Below, piece by piece: positions 36,990 to 48,975 of a stretch of DNA of 64,000 nt. Position 1 is the first letter of the stretch; the number at the start of each line of letters is the position of its first letter. The notes under the pieces were generated by a model, which saw nothing but the letters and a program-made list of their open reading frames with translations, searched no databases and had not been told where the DNA came from. The position numbers and the translations under genes are program-made. The stretch comes from Uranotaenia lowii (lineage: Eukaryota; Arthropoda; Insecta; Diptera; Culicidae): the NCBI RefSeq assembly GCF_029784155.1, contig NC_073693.1, positions 313,635,304 through 313,699,303 of the forward strand, written 5' to 3'.

Positions 36990-39604
36990 CAGAATAAATC
37001 TAGAGGATTCGCTTTTTTAACTAGGAAGGACAAAATCGTGCAGTCAAAAGAAATAAAATTGATTTCTTTTGGAGCAATTTTATCGGAGTTGAAGTGAAGG
37101 TAGGAGCGTGATAATTGTTAATGTTCATGGCCCGAACATTAAACCACAGAATTTTTTAGCAAAAGTAGGAGCGGTAGTAGATAAAGCAAAATTCAGAGAT
37201 AATATAATGCTAGTTGGGGACTGGAATGCACAGATAGGCTCTGACGAAGTTGAGACAGAAGAAAGCTAGTGATAGGAGACAGACTAGGGTTCAAGACGAA
37301 TAACGATAATGGTGAGGCTTTCAAAATATTTTTGCAACTGCACAAACTAAAAAACATATCTTCTATGATAGGGGTAGACACTTTCGAAACATGGAAATGC
37401 AAGAACAAGTCAAGTCAAATAGATCATGTATTAGTACCGATTAGAAATAACATTCATATGAGATGCATTAAAGGTTACTGGACGAGGATAGAAACTGACC
37501 ATAAGCTTATAGTGACAGTTCTAAGAAATGCGTTAGGAACACAGCAGAAGAAGAAACAGAACGAAAAGAAAAGAATCCTAGAGACGTCTGCACTGAAGCA
37601 TGATACAATCAGGGAGAGTTATCACAAGGAGTTGAAGCGTCTAGAGGAAGAAGTAGATTGGAAAAATCAGGATTTAGATATAGTGTTTAGAGAAGTGACA
37701 GGGAACATGAAAAAAGCAGCAGAGGTAGCGCTAAGATCTTCAAGACCTCCGTTAACCCCCAAAAGGAAAAGAGCTTTAGCCAAACTGAATCTGGCAACAA
37801 GAATAGCGAATAAGTTTCCAGATGTGCAATTCTACAAATTCAAAGTAAGGGAAAGAAAAATAGAGTTTTTGGCAGCAGTTAAGGATTACGAGGAAAAATC
37901 CATTACCAAATTTTTCAAGGAAATAAACGATTTTGATGTAGGCGTTAGAGTTAGGAAAACTTATGCTTTCTTGAAGAGGTTTAGAAAAAGAAAAGTCTAA
38001 AGAAAATAAATATGCCCATCAAAACTTGGAACGAAATTTTGAAGTCAGGAGAAGGGGAAGCAGATATTAGGCTGTGGAAAGACGAGGATACTTGTCCCTT
38101 AACTGAGCCACCCAGAAAAGAAGAGATGGAAGCAATACTGAAAAACCAATGCAATGGGAAGTCTGCAGGTAGTGATGGGCTAAAAATGGAGCTAATTAAA
38201 TACGCCGATGAGGCAACATTAGACGCACTAATGATTCCAAAGATCAGGAATCCCAAAGTAGCTAACGACTATCGTAGGATAAGCTTATGTAACGTAGTTT
38301 ATAAACCATATGCGAGATGGCTCAGAGGTAGGTTAGGGCAGTTTGCACAAGAGATAGATTTGTCACAAGCAGCATTTGTAGAAGGAAGATCAACAGAAGA
38401 TAACATTTTTTTAGCACGTAGAATTATGGAGGAGTTTTGGAATAGTGGGAAACCATTGTGGATTGCGGCACTAGATATTAGTAAAGCTTTTGACAATGTA
38501 AACTTGAACGAGCTTCAGAGAATTTTAAAAGAATTAGAAGTCCCAGCACACTTAGTTCAGAGAGTCGTTACTTGCATTAAGGATGAAAAAACTAGGATAC
38601 TTTGGCAGAATCAATGGTCAGAAGAAGCTGACAGAAGAAAAGGGATTATACAAGGGTGTCCATTGTAACTATTTCTTTTCATACTGATAATGCAAAACGT
38701 TCTACGTAAAGTTGAGAATAGGGTGACCGAATTGAAGACAGTAAGACGGGGAAATGTTGAGGTTCCTCTAATACTAGCGTTTGCAGATGATCTTCTTATT
38801 ATAGCTGAAAACAAAACACAGTTAGCAAAAATAATGAAGGAAATGGAAGAACAGTTAAAGGAAGTGGGATTGGAGATCAATGTCAGTAAAAGCCAAATAC
38901 TTATAAGAGAACCAGTTGACAAGGGAGAACAGGTGAAGACAGTAGAAATTAATGGCAGTAGGTTTAATGTATGTAGCTCTATTCGATATTAAGGAGTGAA
39001 TCTAACCTCAAAATTTAATAGGCCAGAGGCGGTAAGACTAAGATGCCAGAATGCTTTGAAGGCAGCTAAAGTAATTGTAGAATTCTGCAAGACGTACAAA
39101 CCATCAGAAGAATTAGGAAAGCTTATGTACAATGCAGTTATAGCCCCCTCAATGTTATACGGAACCAAGGTCGCTACTCTTACCAAAAGAAATAGGATAC
39201 AACTAGCAAAATTTGAAAAGCAGATTTTATTAGAGATATGGAATAATTGTAGGAAAGTTCCAGGAGATAAGTTTAATGTAAGGAGAATTCTGAAGGGAAA
39301 AACCATCAATAGTAGGGTTCGGAGTGGCAGGTTAAAATATTTGGGACATATATTGAGGAGGGAGAACGATCACCCCCTCAGATTAGCTAAAGATCTTAAG
39401 TTCGATAGTAAGAAAAAAGGTAGGCCCAGCTTCACCTACAACATAGGGATAGAACAGGACATGCAGAGGTATGGTATAGATCCAGAGGTTTGGTTGAATT
39501 TAGCAAAAGACAGAGGGAAATTCGCACACCAAGTAGACCAGATATATAAATATAGCGAGAGTGAAATTTCAGAAGGCACAGAATCAGAAAAAGAGGAAGA
39601 ATAA
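36990..39604 (+). pseudogene. RTE-like non-LTR retrotransposon ORF (endonuclease + RT), inactivated
   Basis: APE-type endonuclease pieces come first (GDWNAQIG near 37213; SQIDHVLV near 37410), then RT: NDYRRISLCNVVYK, motif A AALDISKAFDNVN, GIIQGCPL, motif C FADD (about 38786), and a C-terminal GRLKYLGHILRRENDHP and KKGRPSFTYNIG region. The C-terminal domain favours the RTE group. Frame breaks: a shift near 37268, a shift at about 38000, and in-frame TAA at 38666-38668 (just after GCPL) and 38990-38992. From 38012 to 39604 the frame is otherwise a single one, so few mutations have accumulated. The 5' end is probably truncated. Confidence 0.85.
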
Positions 39605-40985
39605 CAAGTCAGGATAGATAGAGGATCTATTCTCTCAATGCGGATGACTGCAAAATTAATTTCAAATAATTTAACTATGCTCTGTTTAATGTTAATTTTT
39701 ATTGGAGGATCAGGAAACATTGAAAAACGTACACTACCTTTTATGCTCAGTGGTTAAAAGGAACTTTTCCAAATTTTAGCTATATAGGACTTCAACTTGA
39801 TATTAGATCCAACTCTCAGTTTCAAAAGTCAGAAAAAAGGATCGTAATCAAAAATATCATCAAACTTGAAAGAATATAAAAATTAAACATTTAAGCAAAA
39901 AGCATGCCACCTGAAATTTCGAAACATTTAAGTATGGAGAAAAATATGAACCAATACACAAAAATAAATATAGATAAAAAAAACAATCTATCAAGCACAA
40001 GTGAGTTTAAGAAAATAACAATTGATCTCGATCAACAAAAATAAAATCAAGATCAAAGAAAATCAGCTTTTAAATTTACGTTCAAATATAACTGAAAATC
40101 AAGATTCATAAAGCCAAATTCAGAATATAAATTAACAATAAAATTCAGAATTAATTTTAACTGTTTGGATTACAGTTTCTTATCTTACGATCATAAACTT
40201 AAATTTCAAATAATTTGTGATTGTTTTAAATTTTTATTTCAAATACTCAAAATAGTTTTGCCTTCATTCAAGGTTTCAAATGCTAAGAGAAAAGAAATCC
40301 AAATACATGACAGTTTAAATTATTTTGTTTTAATTTCCTAATTTATAGTGCAATTTGCCAATCCCTAACTGAAAATTTTAAATAATGGGATGACACAAAT
40401 TTTAAAGATATTTTCAAACATTATATTGATTAGAAAAGGGTTGCTGTAAAATGAGATGAATAGTGACTTTTCCTGAATTGTTTAATATTTGTCAAACTCA
40501 GCTCTGTCAATTCACAATAAGATTCAATAAGTACAAAGTCCGAAAAAACGACATTTGAAATAATGAAAAAAAATTAAAAATTAAGTTTATTTTCATTATT
40601 ATTTAAATGTTCTGGTTTTTCTATTCTGACGATCATGCTTAAAGGAAACTTCAATTTATCTAAATACAGAGGTAAACACAAATCGAAAAGAAAACTCAGT
40701 TTATGACGACTCCAGCAAAAAAGATCCTTTTTCTGTTCAAATCAATCTTCAGCAATTTTAAAAAACTTGATCAGATAGGAGTTTTTGAATAGGAATGATG
40801 GCTAAACCAAATTAAAACTTGATAGATTAGGCGTTCTTAAGTTACCGGAAGAAAATAAGTTCGCTAACCAAAAGTTAGCGCAACTTATTTGTAAATTGAA
40901 CTATAATTCTGGATTTTTTTCTGACACAAGGGTATCCACTTGCTTTTATCCACTCAAAAGGAAGGCTGACTAAGAAACAGTGACA
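39605..40985. other. AT-rich DNA, no gene seen
   Basis: Probably contains the 3' UTR of the LINE for its first 100-150 bp; the end of the element cannot be placed. A hairpin GCTAAC-CAAAA-GTTAGC is at about 40864-40880. Confidence 0.4.
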
Positions 40986-40989
40986 AAAT

Positions 40990-41043
40990 ATAAAAAAAAA
41001 TCTCAAAAATACAGGCTCAACAAAGTTTGCCGGGTCAGCTAGT
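40990..41043 (-). mobile_element. mini-me-like head fragment, copy 4
   Basis: CAAAGTTTGCCGGGTCAGCT followed by AGT is the reversed head CTAGCTGACCCGGCAAACTTTG. No microsatellite tail is found on its left, so only the head is recognisable. Confidence 0.6.
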
Positions 41044-41049
41044 AACGTA

Positions 41050-42420
41050 TATTCCATTGATAATAACATGCATCTATCCATCTGCTCGTATTTCCGGTCC
41101 ATCGAGAGATTTTGAGTAATAATGAAGCGGAAGCTAGACTAAGTTTAATAATCCAAATGCCCGATCCGGATATGTCCGGTAAAAAATCTGCAATCCCTAC
41201 TATAATTACTCAACAGCCAAATAAAAACCTTGTAGGGTAGATTCATCGAAAAAACTTACTAAAATAGCTCTTAAAGTTATTTTATGTTTAAAGTAATTGG
41301 AAAAACAATCATTTTACCTAAGTATTTTTTCTCCGAAGGCAGCTATCGAGCATGTGGCTTTCGTAGAACGGAAATCATAAAAACCGAGTGTGCCTGGCGA
41401 AAGTCTTCTCAATTTGCCGAGATGTACGTTTCCTATCACACACCCGAAAGGAGAGAGAGAGCGAAAAAACCCGTGATGTGTTTCCGCAAGAATCAACCTC
41501 AGAAACAAAAGTCTTAGCCCGGAACTAGAAACAACCCAAGCACATCCATCTCGACCATATAGCAAACACGAGAGTGAGAGCTTTTGCTGCTGTTTTTTTC
41601 TAACTTTTTTTGCCTAGCCAACCTTCTTCAATCGCCGATTTTTCGGTTTTATATTGTTCAATTAAATTTATGAGGTAATATAGTGAATTGAATTTAGGTT
41701 TAGTCTGAGTCCCGAGGCTAGGATCCGAAACGATGGACGGGCTCCGGATGAAATTTTCGACCGAGAAAGCGTTTTTCCGTTTCCGATTTTTGGTTTGAGT
41801 TCTCTAGTCTTATTTTTACTTTTGTTTTCCCAATTCTAACAAGACGCCCGTGTCGTTTGTTTTATGGCTGTTTGTTGAACCGTAAATCGTGATTTCCTCC
41901 AGTGAACATGTCCTCAAAGATTCATTTTAAGACTGATCAACGAAATGTCTCGGAATTGAGATTTATTACACATATAAATGAGTGAGGGTACGGTAGTGAA
42001 AAAAAGCTAAACCATGCAATATCGGGGGGCCCTTGCTTGATAGGAAAATGTGAATCCGAAACAAATTACCAAAAACATAAAGAGACTGTCACATTTTTAG
42101 GTTCTTGACATGTGATTTTGATTGGATGCTGCTGTATGCTGCTTGCTAATGCTATCAAGATTGCATTAACATTTTGATGATCATAAATTTGTTGAGCATA
42201 ATTATTATGAGTTCACAGCTCGGCATTTTTCTAATTGAGATTGTTTAACTACATATTGAAAAATATGGCAAACTAGGACTGAACTGGGTGTTCTGAATCC
42301 TTTGAAATGTTCTGAGCTGTGCTGCAAATAATCAGTGTCAGTTTGAAATTATCAGTTGAATTTATTGCAATGTTTCGGTCAGTTCAATTTCAACTGGATT
42401 CACACGAGAATGAACAGAAA
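41050..42420. other. partly unique DNA, no gene assigned
   Basis: 41300-41600 has a 77-codon plus ORF and an 83-codon minus ORF overlapping each other, both without domains. There is a short GAGAGAGAGCG run at 41451. Confidence 0.35.
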
Positions 42421-42488
42421 GCTTAACCTCGAAAGCACTCTGCACCAGTGTTCAAAGAGTCAAATTCATTTATCACAATACAACTTTA

Positions 42489-43973
42489 ATGAAACAAAAA
42501 AAAAACATGGTTTCCTTTGATGTTTCAGCTTTGTTTCCAAGTGTTCCCGTTAAAGAAGCTTCTAATCTGTTAGAAGATTGGTTGCTTCAACAACACAATG
42601 GGAGCACTTGGAAACTCAAAGTTAGAAACTACAAGAAATTGGTGGACTTGTGTATGGGACAAACCTTCTTTAAATTCAGAGATTTGTTCTATAGACAAAC
42701 AAAGGGGGCACCAATGGGAAATCCTCTGTCTCCATTCTTGTGTGAACTGTTTATGGCTCATTTGGAGGAGACTCTAGAAAATCAAGATTTATTACCCGAA
42801 AAATGGTGGAGATACGTCGATGACGTTTTTTGTGTAGTAAACAAAGATTTTCTAGAAGAACTTCTAACATCCCTAAACGGTTTGCATAAGAATATTAAGT
42901 TCACTTGCGAAATAGAAGAAGACAGGAAATTACCTTTCCTGGATGTTCTGGTAAGGAGAGATGATGGCCTATTCCAATTCGAAATCTACAGAAAGCCGAC
43001 AAACACCATGAGGGTAATACCGAGCACCTCGAACCACTCGTTCCAGCATAAGATGGCGGCGTTCCACCACATGATCCATCGGATGAACTCCATTCCCCTA
43101 TCAACTGAAGGAAGAGAAAAGGAACTTCAATATATTTTCCAAACGGCTAATAAAAATGGATACCAAAATAGATCCATTCAAGCCATTATAAGGAAGAAAG
43201 AAAGATTGCTCCAACGGAAATCTTTCACTACTTTAACTCCTATTCAGAAGGAGTTTCAACGAAGGTCCATGGAGTTCAACAGTGTCAACGCAGTCGAATT
43301 GCGACACAAGTTGACAAAGTTCGATATTGAACTAGTGTTCATTAGCTCTAATAATCAACTGAAATCCATCTTAGGATCGACAAAAGATCCAGTGGAGCTC
43401 CTTCATAAATCTGGTGTGTACAAAATTAGTTGTTCCGACTGTGATAAGGTGTACATTGGACAAACCAAAAGGAAGTTGATTGATAGATTCGAGGAACACA
43501 TGGCTATAGCTAGATCTGACTCAAAGAAGAAAATTCTCCCTTCACAGAATCCTAGATCTGCAGTAGCTTTACACATGTGTGAATCTGGTCACTCTATCGA
43601 TCGAGGAAATGTCTCACTGATCCGGTCTTTGAATAGTAATTCGCTTAAATTGGATGTTGCTGAAAGCATTGAAATCTTCAATGAAAAATCAGTTCATCTC
43701 TTAAACGGAGACACCGGACCAGTGCACACTTGGTTGTTCAAATTCTTAGGTAAAAAGAAATACAATAATTTACCTGACAATGCCCAAAATCGGGTAGAAA
43801 ATAATTTAGCACTACCAGAAAACACCCAGAATAGGGTAGGTAGACCCAAAAAACAGACAACGGCACAACAGCCGAGCATTCGGAGGTTTCTGCTACCTAG
43901 TAGTAGCTTACCTAACCCGGACAATATAAGGGAGGGAAACGATACACATTCATCAATCGAAAACATTCACTGA
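42489..43973 (+). CDS. Penelope-like RT plus GIY-YIG endonuclease (C-terminal 494 aa)
   Basis: The protein has motif A SFDVSALFPSVP (Asp 11), motif B GAPMGNPLSP (73-82), motif C RYVDD (108-112), KLPFLDVLVRR (147-157), a connector, and a GIY-YIG nuclease: GVYKISCSDCDKVYIGQT (309-326), with basic helix KRKLIDRFEEH and a possible catalytic Glu in AESIEI (392). There is no internal stop or shift, so the insertion is young, but the N-terminal RT fingers are missing, so the product cannot be a complete enzyme. The chosen ATG is the first after truncation and is arbitrary. The tail after the nuclease (about 75 aa, rich in N, P and R) has a repeated QNRV motif. The stop codon TGA lies inside the CTGAAGA core of the hammerhead. 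Confidence 0.9.
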   Translation: MKQKKNMVSFDVSALFPSVPVKEASNLLEDWLLQQHNGSTWKLKVRNYKKLVDLCMGQTFFKFRDLFYRQTKGAPMGNPLSPFLCELFMAHLEETLENQDLLPEKWWRYVDDVFCVVNKDFLEELLTSLNGLHKNIKFTCEIEEDRKLPFLDVLVRRDDGLFQFEIYRKPTNTMRVIPSTSNHSFQHKMAAFHHMIHRMNSIPLSTEGREKELQYIFQTANKNGYQNRSIQAIIRKKERLLQRKSFTTLTPIQKEFQRRSMEFNSVNAVELRHKLTKFDIELVFISSNNQLKSILGSTKDPVELLHKSGVYKISCSDCDKVYIGQTKRKLIDRFEEHMAIARSDSKKKILPSQNPRSAVALHMCESGHSIDRGNVSLIRSLNSNSLKLDVAESIEIFNEKSVHLLNGDTGPVHTWLFKFLGKKKYNNLPDNAQNRVENNLALPENTQNRVGRPKKQTTAQQPSIRRFLLPSSSLPNPDNIREGNDTHSSIENIH

Positions 43974-44018
43974 AGAAGGTAGTAAGTTGCTATCGAAATA
44001 CTGGTATATGAACTTTTC
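43957..44018 (+). ncRNA. hammerhead ribozyme at Penelope 3' end
   Basis: Type I layout: stem I strand (ATTCA before the core), core CTGAAGA (43970-43976), one extra A, stem II GGTAGTA/TGCTATC with AGT loop (7 bp with wobbles), GAAA (43995-43998), stem III ATAC-TG-GTAT, cleavage after A at 44008, and stem I return TGAACTTTTC. In the 63.3-kb copy stem I is better (GTTCA/TGAAC plus GAAAA/TTTTC). The extra A before stem II is tolerated in known viroid hammerheads. Confidence 0.7.
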
Positions 44019-44102
44019 ATTTACCGTGGTTGAATTAAAAGGAATCTTTCGATTGCTTTGATTCAGTTGAATCATTCAACCAAGTAGGCTCATACCACAA
44101 CA

Positions 44103-44340
44103 GAGAAAAAAAAAACGCTTTCTTCTCTATCTATTTGGTCAGGAGCATTAGAGTGCCTCAAATGACCCAACTTTTCAAAAAGTTATGCGCTGCAGGCTAA
44201 AATTGATCCTAGGCCAAGTACAAAATCTCATGCCAAATTTGGGCCAGATCGGATCACGGGAAGGGGTCGCTCAACGAGCCTGAAGTTTGAATGGGATTTT
44301 GAGACATTTTGTTCGGGAGAAACATGAAAAACCTGTTTTT
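44103..44340. repeat. unclassified repeat fragment between Penelope and LINE
   Basis: Contains GAGTGCCTCAAATGACCC and a CAAATTTGGGCCAGATCGG segment of a type often interspersed in mosquito genomes. Assignment to a family is from memory and uncertain. Confidence 0.3.
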
Positions 44341-44345
44341 CATCA

Positions 44346-46302
44346 TTGGTTCCCTTCGGCCGATTTCTTTCAAAAAAAATTTACGCAGAAAAATTTACTC
44401 ACATCATAAATCACATAATCGATCTACATGTGCCGAAACGTCTTGCAGCTGAAAATACTTGCGCGCCTTGGATAACCAAAGCTTTGAAACGCTTGAAAAC
44501 TATGAAGCGCAAAGTTCTTCGAAACTACAACAGGTTCAATCCTCAAAGGATGAATTTCGCAAGCTGAATTCAGCGTTTAAAATAGCCAGTGCCAAATGCT
44601 ACCTGAATTACTTATCTCGATTGCAACGGAATTTTAAACAAAACCCAAAGTCTTTTTGGAAACACGACAAAGACCAGCGGAAAGATTCTGGATTACCAAC
44701 TAACATGTTTCTGGATGACGAGACGGCCTCGTCGGAACACGATATCCTCAGAACGAATAGCTAGCGCAACAAGAAACGTTCCATCCTTGAATACCCTCTT
44801 AAACAACATCTCTTTTGATGAAGAAACTATTCTGAAGGCGACTGTTAAACTGAAAAATTCTGTTTCCGCGGGCCCCGATGGTATACCAGCTACGTTTCTG
44901 AAATGCTTCATGCCTCATTTAGTAATTCCTATTAAATGCATATTTGACGCATCGCTAGACAAAGCGATCTTTCCGTCGTTGTGGAAGATTGTTTTTATGT
45001 TCCCGATTTACAAAAAAGGCGAAAGGAGGGATATTAATAATTACAGAGGAATTTCGGCTTTGTGTGCAGTAGCAAATTTTTCGAACTTGTTACCTTTGAC
45101 CCTATTTTTTCGTTTTTCAAGCAATATATTTGTAATGATCAACATAGATTTATGCTCAAGCGCTCTACGACCACGAACTTATTGACATTCACATCTTTTG
45201 TGCAAGACAGTTTTGCTGCTGGTTTTCAAGTCGATGCAATTTACACCGATTTGTCAGCTGCTTTTGACAAGTTGAACCACGAAATAGCTATTGCGAAGCT
45301 GGAGAGGCTGGGAATTTGCGGATCCTTATTAGATTGGTTTCGCAGTTACCTCATAGGACGCAAATTCTCTGTAAGATCTGGTAACTCATGTTCCGAACAA
45401 TTCTCTGCCACATCAGGCGTGCCTCAAGGCAGTCACCTTGGCCCAGTAGTGTTCCTGATTTACTTTCATGACTTGCTTTTACTACTTGACGGTCCAAAAC
45501 TCGCCTATGCAGATGATCTAAAGCTATTCTGTACTATAAATGGTTCTGGAGCTACTGTACTTTTACAGCGACAGTTTGACAATTTTGCCAAATGGTACGA
45601 CGACACTTGCCTGCCATTAAACCGCAAAGAATGCTCGGTCATCACCTTTTCCCGTAAACGGCATCCCATAACTGTCGATTATTTTCTTGGAAACCAGACA
45701 ATTTCTCGAGCAAAGCACTTAAAAGATTTAGGAGTACAAAGCATCGACAAAGCATCGAGAAGTTTGGGATTTCTTTTTCGCGTCACTAAGACTTTAAAGA
45801 CATTCACTGTCTGAAAAGTCTCTATTGTAGCCTTGTTCGCTCAACCTTGGAGTATACATCTGCTGTATAAAGTCCCTATTATCAGAATGGTGTTGATCGA
45901 ATCGAGGCCATCCAAAGACGCTTTATGCGTTACGCTTTAAGACACTTGAATTGGCAAAATCCATTCCGCCATCCACGATACGAAAATCGTTGCTACTTCA
46001 TATCTTTGGACACGCTTCAAGCCCGGCGAGCTACCATTCGAGCATTATTTGTCTCCGATCTGCTGGCTTCGAATATAGACTGTCCCATGCTGCTGGAAAC
46101 TATCATCCTGTGCGTTCGACCTCCAGGACTAAAAAATCGGAACCTTCAGCTTCACATTCCTCTTCGCCAGAACAACTATGGAGCCAATAGTGCCCTGATT
46201 GGTATTACAAGGACATTCAACCGTTTCTCAGAGCTCTTCGACTTTTATACCTCCAGGAATATATTTAAAAGAAGAATTCTAGCTACGTTAAGAACTGTGT
46301 AG
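44346..46302 (+). pseudogene. Jockey/CR1-like LINE ORF2 (RT), frameshifted and 5'-truncated
   Basis: The region after the endonuclease (APWITKALKRL) is followed by RT: AGPDGIPATFLK, NNYRGISAL, motif A YTDLSAAFDKLNH, GVPQGSHLGP, motif C YADD (45505-45516), and the C-terminal block STLEYTSAV and QRRFMRYALRHLNW. The frame changes at least four times (0, 2, 0, 2, 1) and a TAG/TAA-type stop interrupts SAV-SPYYQ near 45868. The endonuclease domain is missing. An AATAAA-rich tail follows at about 46390. Jockey-superfamily membership follows from the motif set; the exact clade is not determined. Confidence 0.85.
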
Positions 46303-46429
46303 TCTGTAGTATGTATTTTTTTTGTTAATTTTACATTAATGTTACTTTTAAGTCTAATCATTAGGATCAATACGTGATCCGTTTATTAACAATAAAAAAA
46401 ATGTCCTCAAACTATGAAAAATAATGACA

Positions 46430-47080
46430 AAGTGATAAAAATCTGCAAAATTTCATATCTTTCAGATTGTTATCGTTTCTACTACATTTGTTATAAGTTT
46501 GCCATGTTATGACATTTAATTGTTAATTCTTTGTAATAATTTTGGCAATAGTTTTTAATAGCTTTATGCCATAATTTTGTATTTTTTTATCACATTTGTC
46601 ATATTTTTGGCTAAGGTTCATAGATTTTTTTGTTATTTGATTGTTGAATAAATGTCATATTTTTTCTTAATTTTGACTGATGAAAACATCATATTTGTAA
46701 GATTTTCGACATAATTTTTGTAATGTTTTGGTAATTTTTTGCTATCGGATTATTAAAATTTTGCTTTATTTTTGTAATATTTTTCATATTTTGTCATATT
46801 TTTATCACATTGGTCAAGTTTTTGTCTAATCTGTCAGATTTCTGTCAGATTTTTGTCAGATTTTTGTCAGATTTTCAAGTAAATTTTTTGTCAAGTATAT
46901 GCCATAATTTTGGCATATTTGTTAGATTGCTGTCATTTTATTGTCAAATTTTTGTCATATTTATCAGATTTTGGTCATACTAAATATTGTCATAATTTTG
47001 TCATGTTTTCACCATACTTATCACATTTTGTCATTTTTTGTCATGTTTATGTCATATTTGTCAGATATTCGTCATGTCGT
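46430..47080 (+). repeat. degenerate TTTGTCAGA/TTTGTCATA repeat tract
   Basis: T-rich DNA with dozens of irregular TTTGTCA, TTTTGTCATA and TTTTTGTCAGA units at roughly 9-11-bp spacing (clearest at 46830-46880). The shared TTGTCA core recalls the 9-bp satellite at 22.5-28.7 kb, but relatedness is not proven. Confidence 0.5.
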
Positions 47081-47390
47081 CATCAAGAAATTTATATTCA
47101 TCCCTTCCCCGCCCCCTCTGAATAATCGTATAGTCTTAGCGGTTTTCAAATCGTGTTTTCTTTTCGAATCCCAATTCACAATTTTCAAAAATGGCATAAA
47201 TAAATGCCTACTGAAATTATCAGCAACTTTAGCAGACATTGATTGAATGCTAAAGCTGCATTTACTGATCGAATGCAGTGAATGCTAGAAATTCCTAAGC
47301 AAAGACGCTTTCTTAGCAGTCGAGTAAAACAAGTTAGTTCGGGTTTACAAGTGAGCTTTCTACTGACTGATAGAATGATAGACATATTAA

Positions 47391-47995
47391 CCCTCCAAAG
47401 CCGTTCGGGTCAATATGACCCGAAGCGCACATTTCAAACATCTTTATCATCATTCCAATATACTGATGAACTGGTAGTTTTGACAGACCAAGTATGTTCT
47501 ATGAAAATAATGATCAAATTAACGCCAAAAAACTAAAATTAGAGTTTATAAAATCGGTTCATTGAGAAATGAAATACAGCTAAGCAAAGATTTTGCTGGA
47601 TGTCGTTTTTTGAAAGTAAGACTTTTTTCTACCGGAAGATCTGTCATAGCGGTAAAAACTTTCATTGGACCCCAACATATTTATACATTGTCGGATAGAT
47701 GGATTCTTGACAATTTTATACATCAATGAAATAATGAAATACAGAAAAGCTGTCAGAAGTTATGAGTATTTTAAAAATAAAATTGATTTTTCGGACTTTT
47801 AACTTTCTGAACCAGTTTCTGAAATCCTGGTAATACATATCGACTTTATTTTGAAATGTTGAGTAATTAGAATACATTACCTACACAATGAATATAATAT
47901 CATCAAAATCGGTTAACATTTACAGCCAGGAGAACGAAATCAAATTACAACGCATATTTCCCCGAAACGGATATTTAGCGAACGGCTTTGGAAGG
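47391..47995. mobile_element. piggyBac-type MITE (605 bp, TTAA target)
   Basis: TTAA at 47387-47390 and 47996-47999 flank inverted ends CCCTCCAAAGCCGTTCG and CGAACGGCTTTGGAAGG (17 bp, one mismatch). A subterminal palindrome CGGGTCAATATGACCCG lies next to the left end. The CCC start and TTAA duplication are piggyBac hallmarks. No transposase is encoded. Confidence 0.85.
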
Positions 47996-48095
47996 TTAAC
48001 AAAGATTGCCGTAAGCATGAAACATGTATTTGAATAAATAAAAAAAAGTAAAACGACCATTCTAAATAGAAATTTATATATGTTTTATATTACAG

Positions 48096-48975
48096 GAACT
48101 CTATGGAGCCACTTTTTTTTAAACAAACTATCACTAGATGTCTTAAAGCCATTTTTCTACTAATAAATTTTAACACTTCCAAATTCTACTACAGTGAACA
48201 ACCAATATGGCTTATTGCAATTCAAATTCCTAAATATACATGTGTCATTTCCATCGGATCGGATAATAGAAATTTTGCATACTCAAAGATTTTGAAATAT
48301 CATTATAAAGCAGTTACATTCTTCAAATCCAGCTTCAAGTACCTGGATAGGAATTGTCTAAGAAAAATATAAAGGGTAATGTTACAAGCAGATAAAAAAT
48401 ATGAAAGGTTCCCTTCGAATTTTTTCATCTCCCAACTATTTTAAAATAAGCTTGATACATTTGTTTTCTTACACCTTTAACTAACTTCTGTCGTGAGACG
48501 AGAAACTAAGTAAAAAAATAAATAAAATGAAAATTTTTTACGAACTTTTAAATATAGCAGCTACCATTGAGGATTAACAGAAAACAACAAAAACATAAGT
48601 ACTCTCTGGAGCCACTTTTCCCAAAAAACTGACTAGCGAAAATTTCTTGATGTTTGCTAGGCTTTCAGTGCCCCTATTGATTGGTTTTTTATGAATTATT
48701 ATTTTATTAAATCCATATCAAGAAGGTTATTTAAGTGAAGATAGTACAGTGGAAAAGTATGGTGAAAAAACATTAGCCTGTTTTCTATTAGCTTATTCAA
48801 TGAAGGCTACCCTTTGTTTATTGCTAATCAAAAACTTTACTCTGAAATCTGCGTACCATCTATTTTTCTTCAAAAAGGGTGTTTTAATCGAGCACGAATT
48901 AACTCAATGAAATTATTAAATGATGTAGTCTGCAACAATCAAAACCATCCATTACTCTCTGGAGCCACCTTTTCT
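48096..48975 (+). repeat. GGAGCCAC repeat family, three spaced copies
   Basis: CTCTATGGAGCCAC at about 48097 and CTCTCTGGAGCCAC at about 48602 and 48955, each followed by a related A/T-rich segment (CTGACTAG or CTGAACTAAG). All have the same orientation, unlike the inverted pairs at 11.8 and 19.5 kb. Confidence 0.45.

Larger units (their letters stand above)
42423..44082 (+). mobile_element. Penelope-like element, 5'-truncated, with hammerhead tail
   Basis: Contains the RT/GIY-YIG ORF and a tail ending GATTCAGTTGAATCATTC (44060-44077). The tail recurs at 7393-7470 and twice at 63178-63431, which fixes the 3' end near 44082. The 5' limit is uncertain: the frame stays open to 42423 but no conserved RT sequence is recognisable before motif A. 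It is a different subfamily from the pair at 25-27.7 kb (different tail and divergent protein). Confidence 0.8.

Noticed and set aside
45951..46190. 79-codon ORF overlapping the Jockey-like RT
   Set aside because: Out-of-frame shadow of the LINE C-terminal region.
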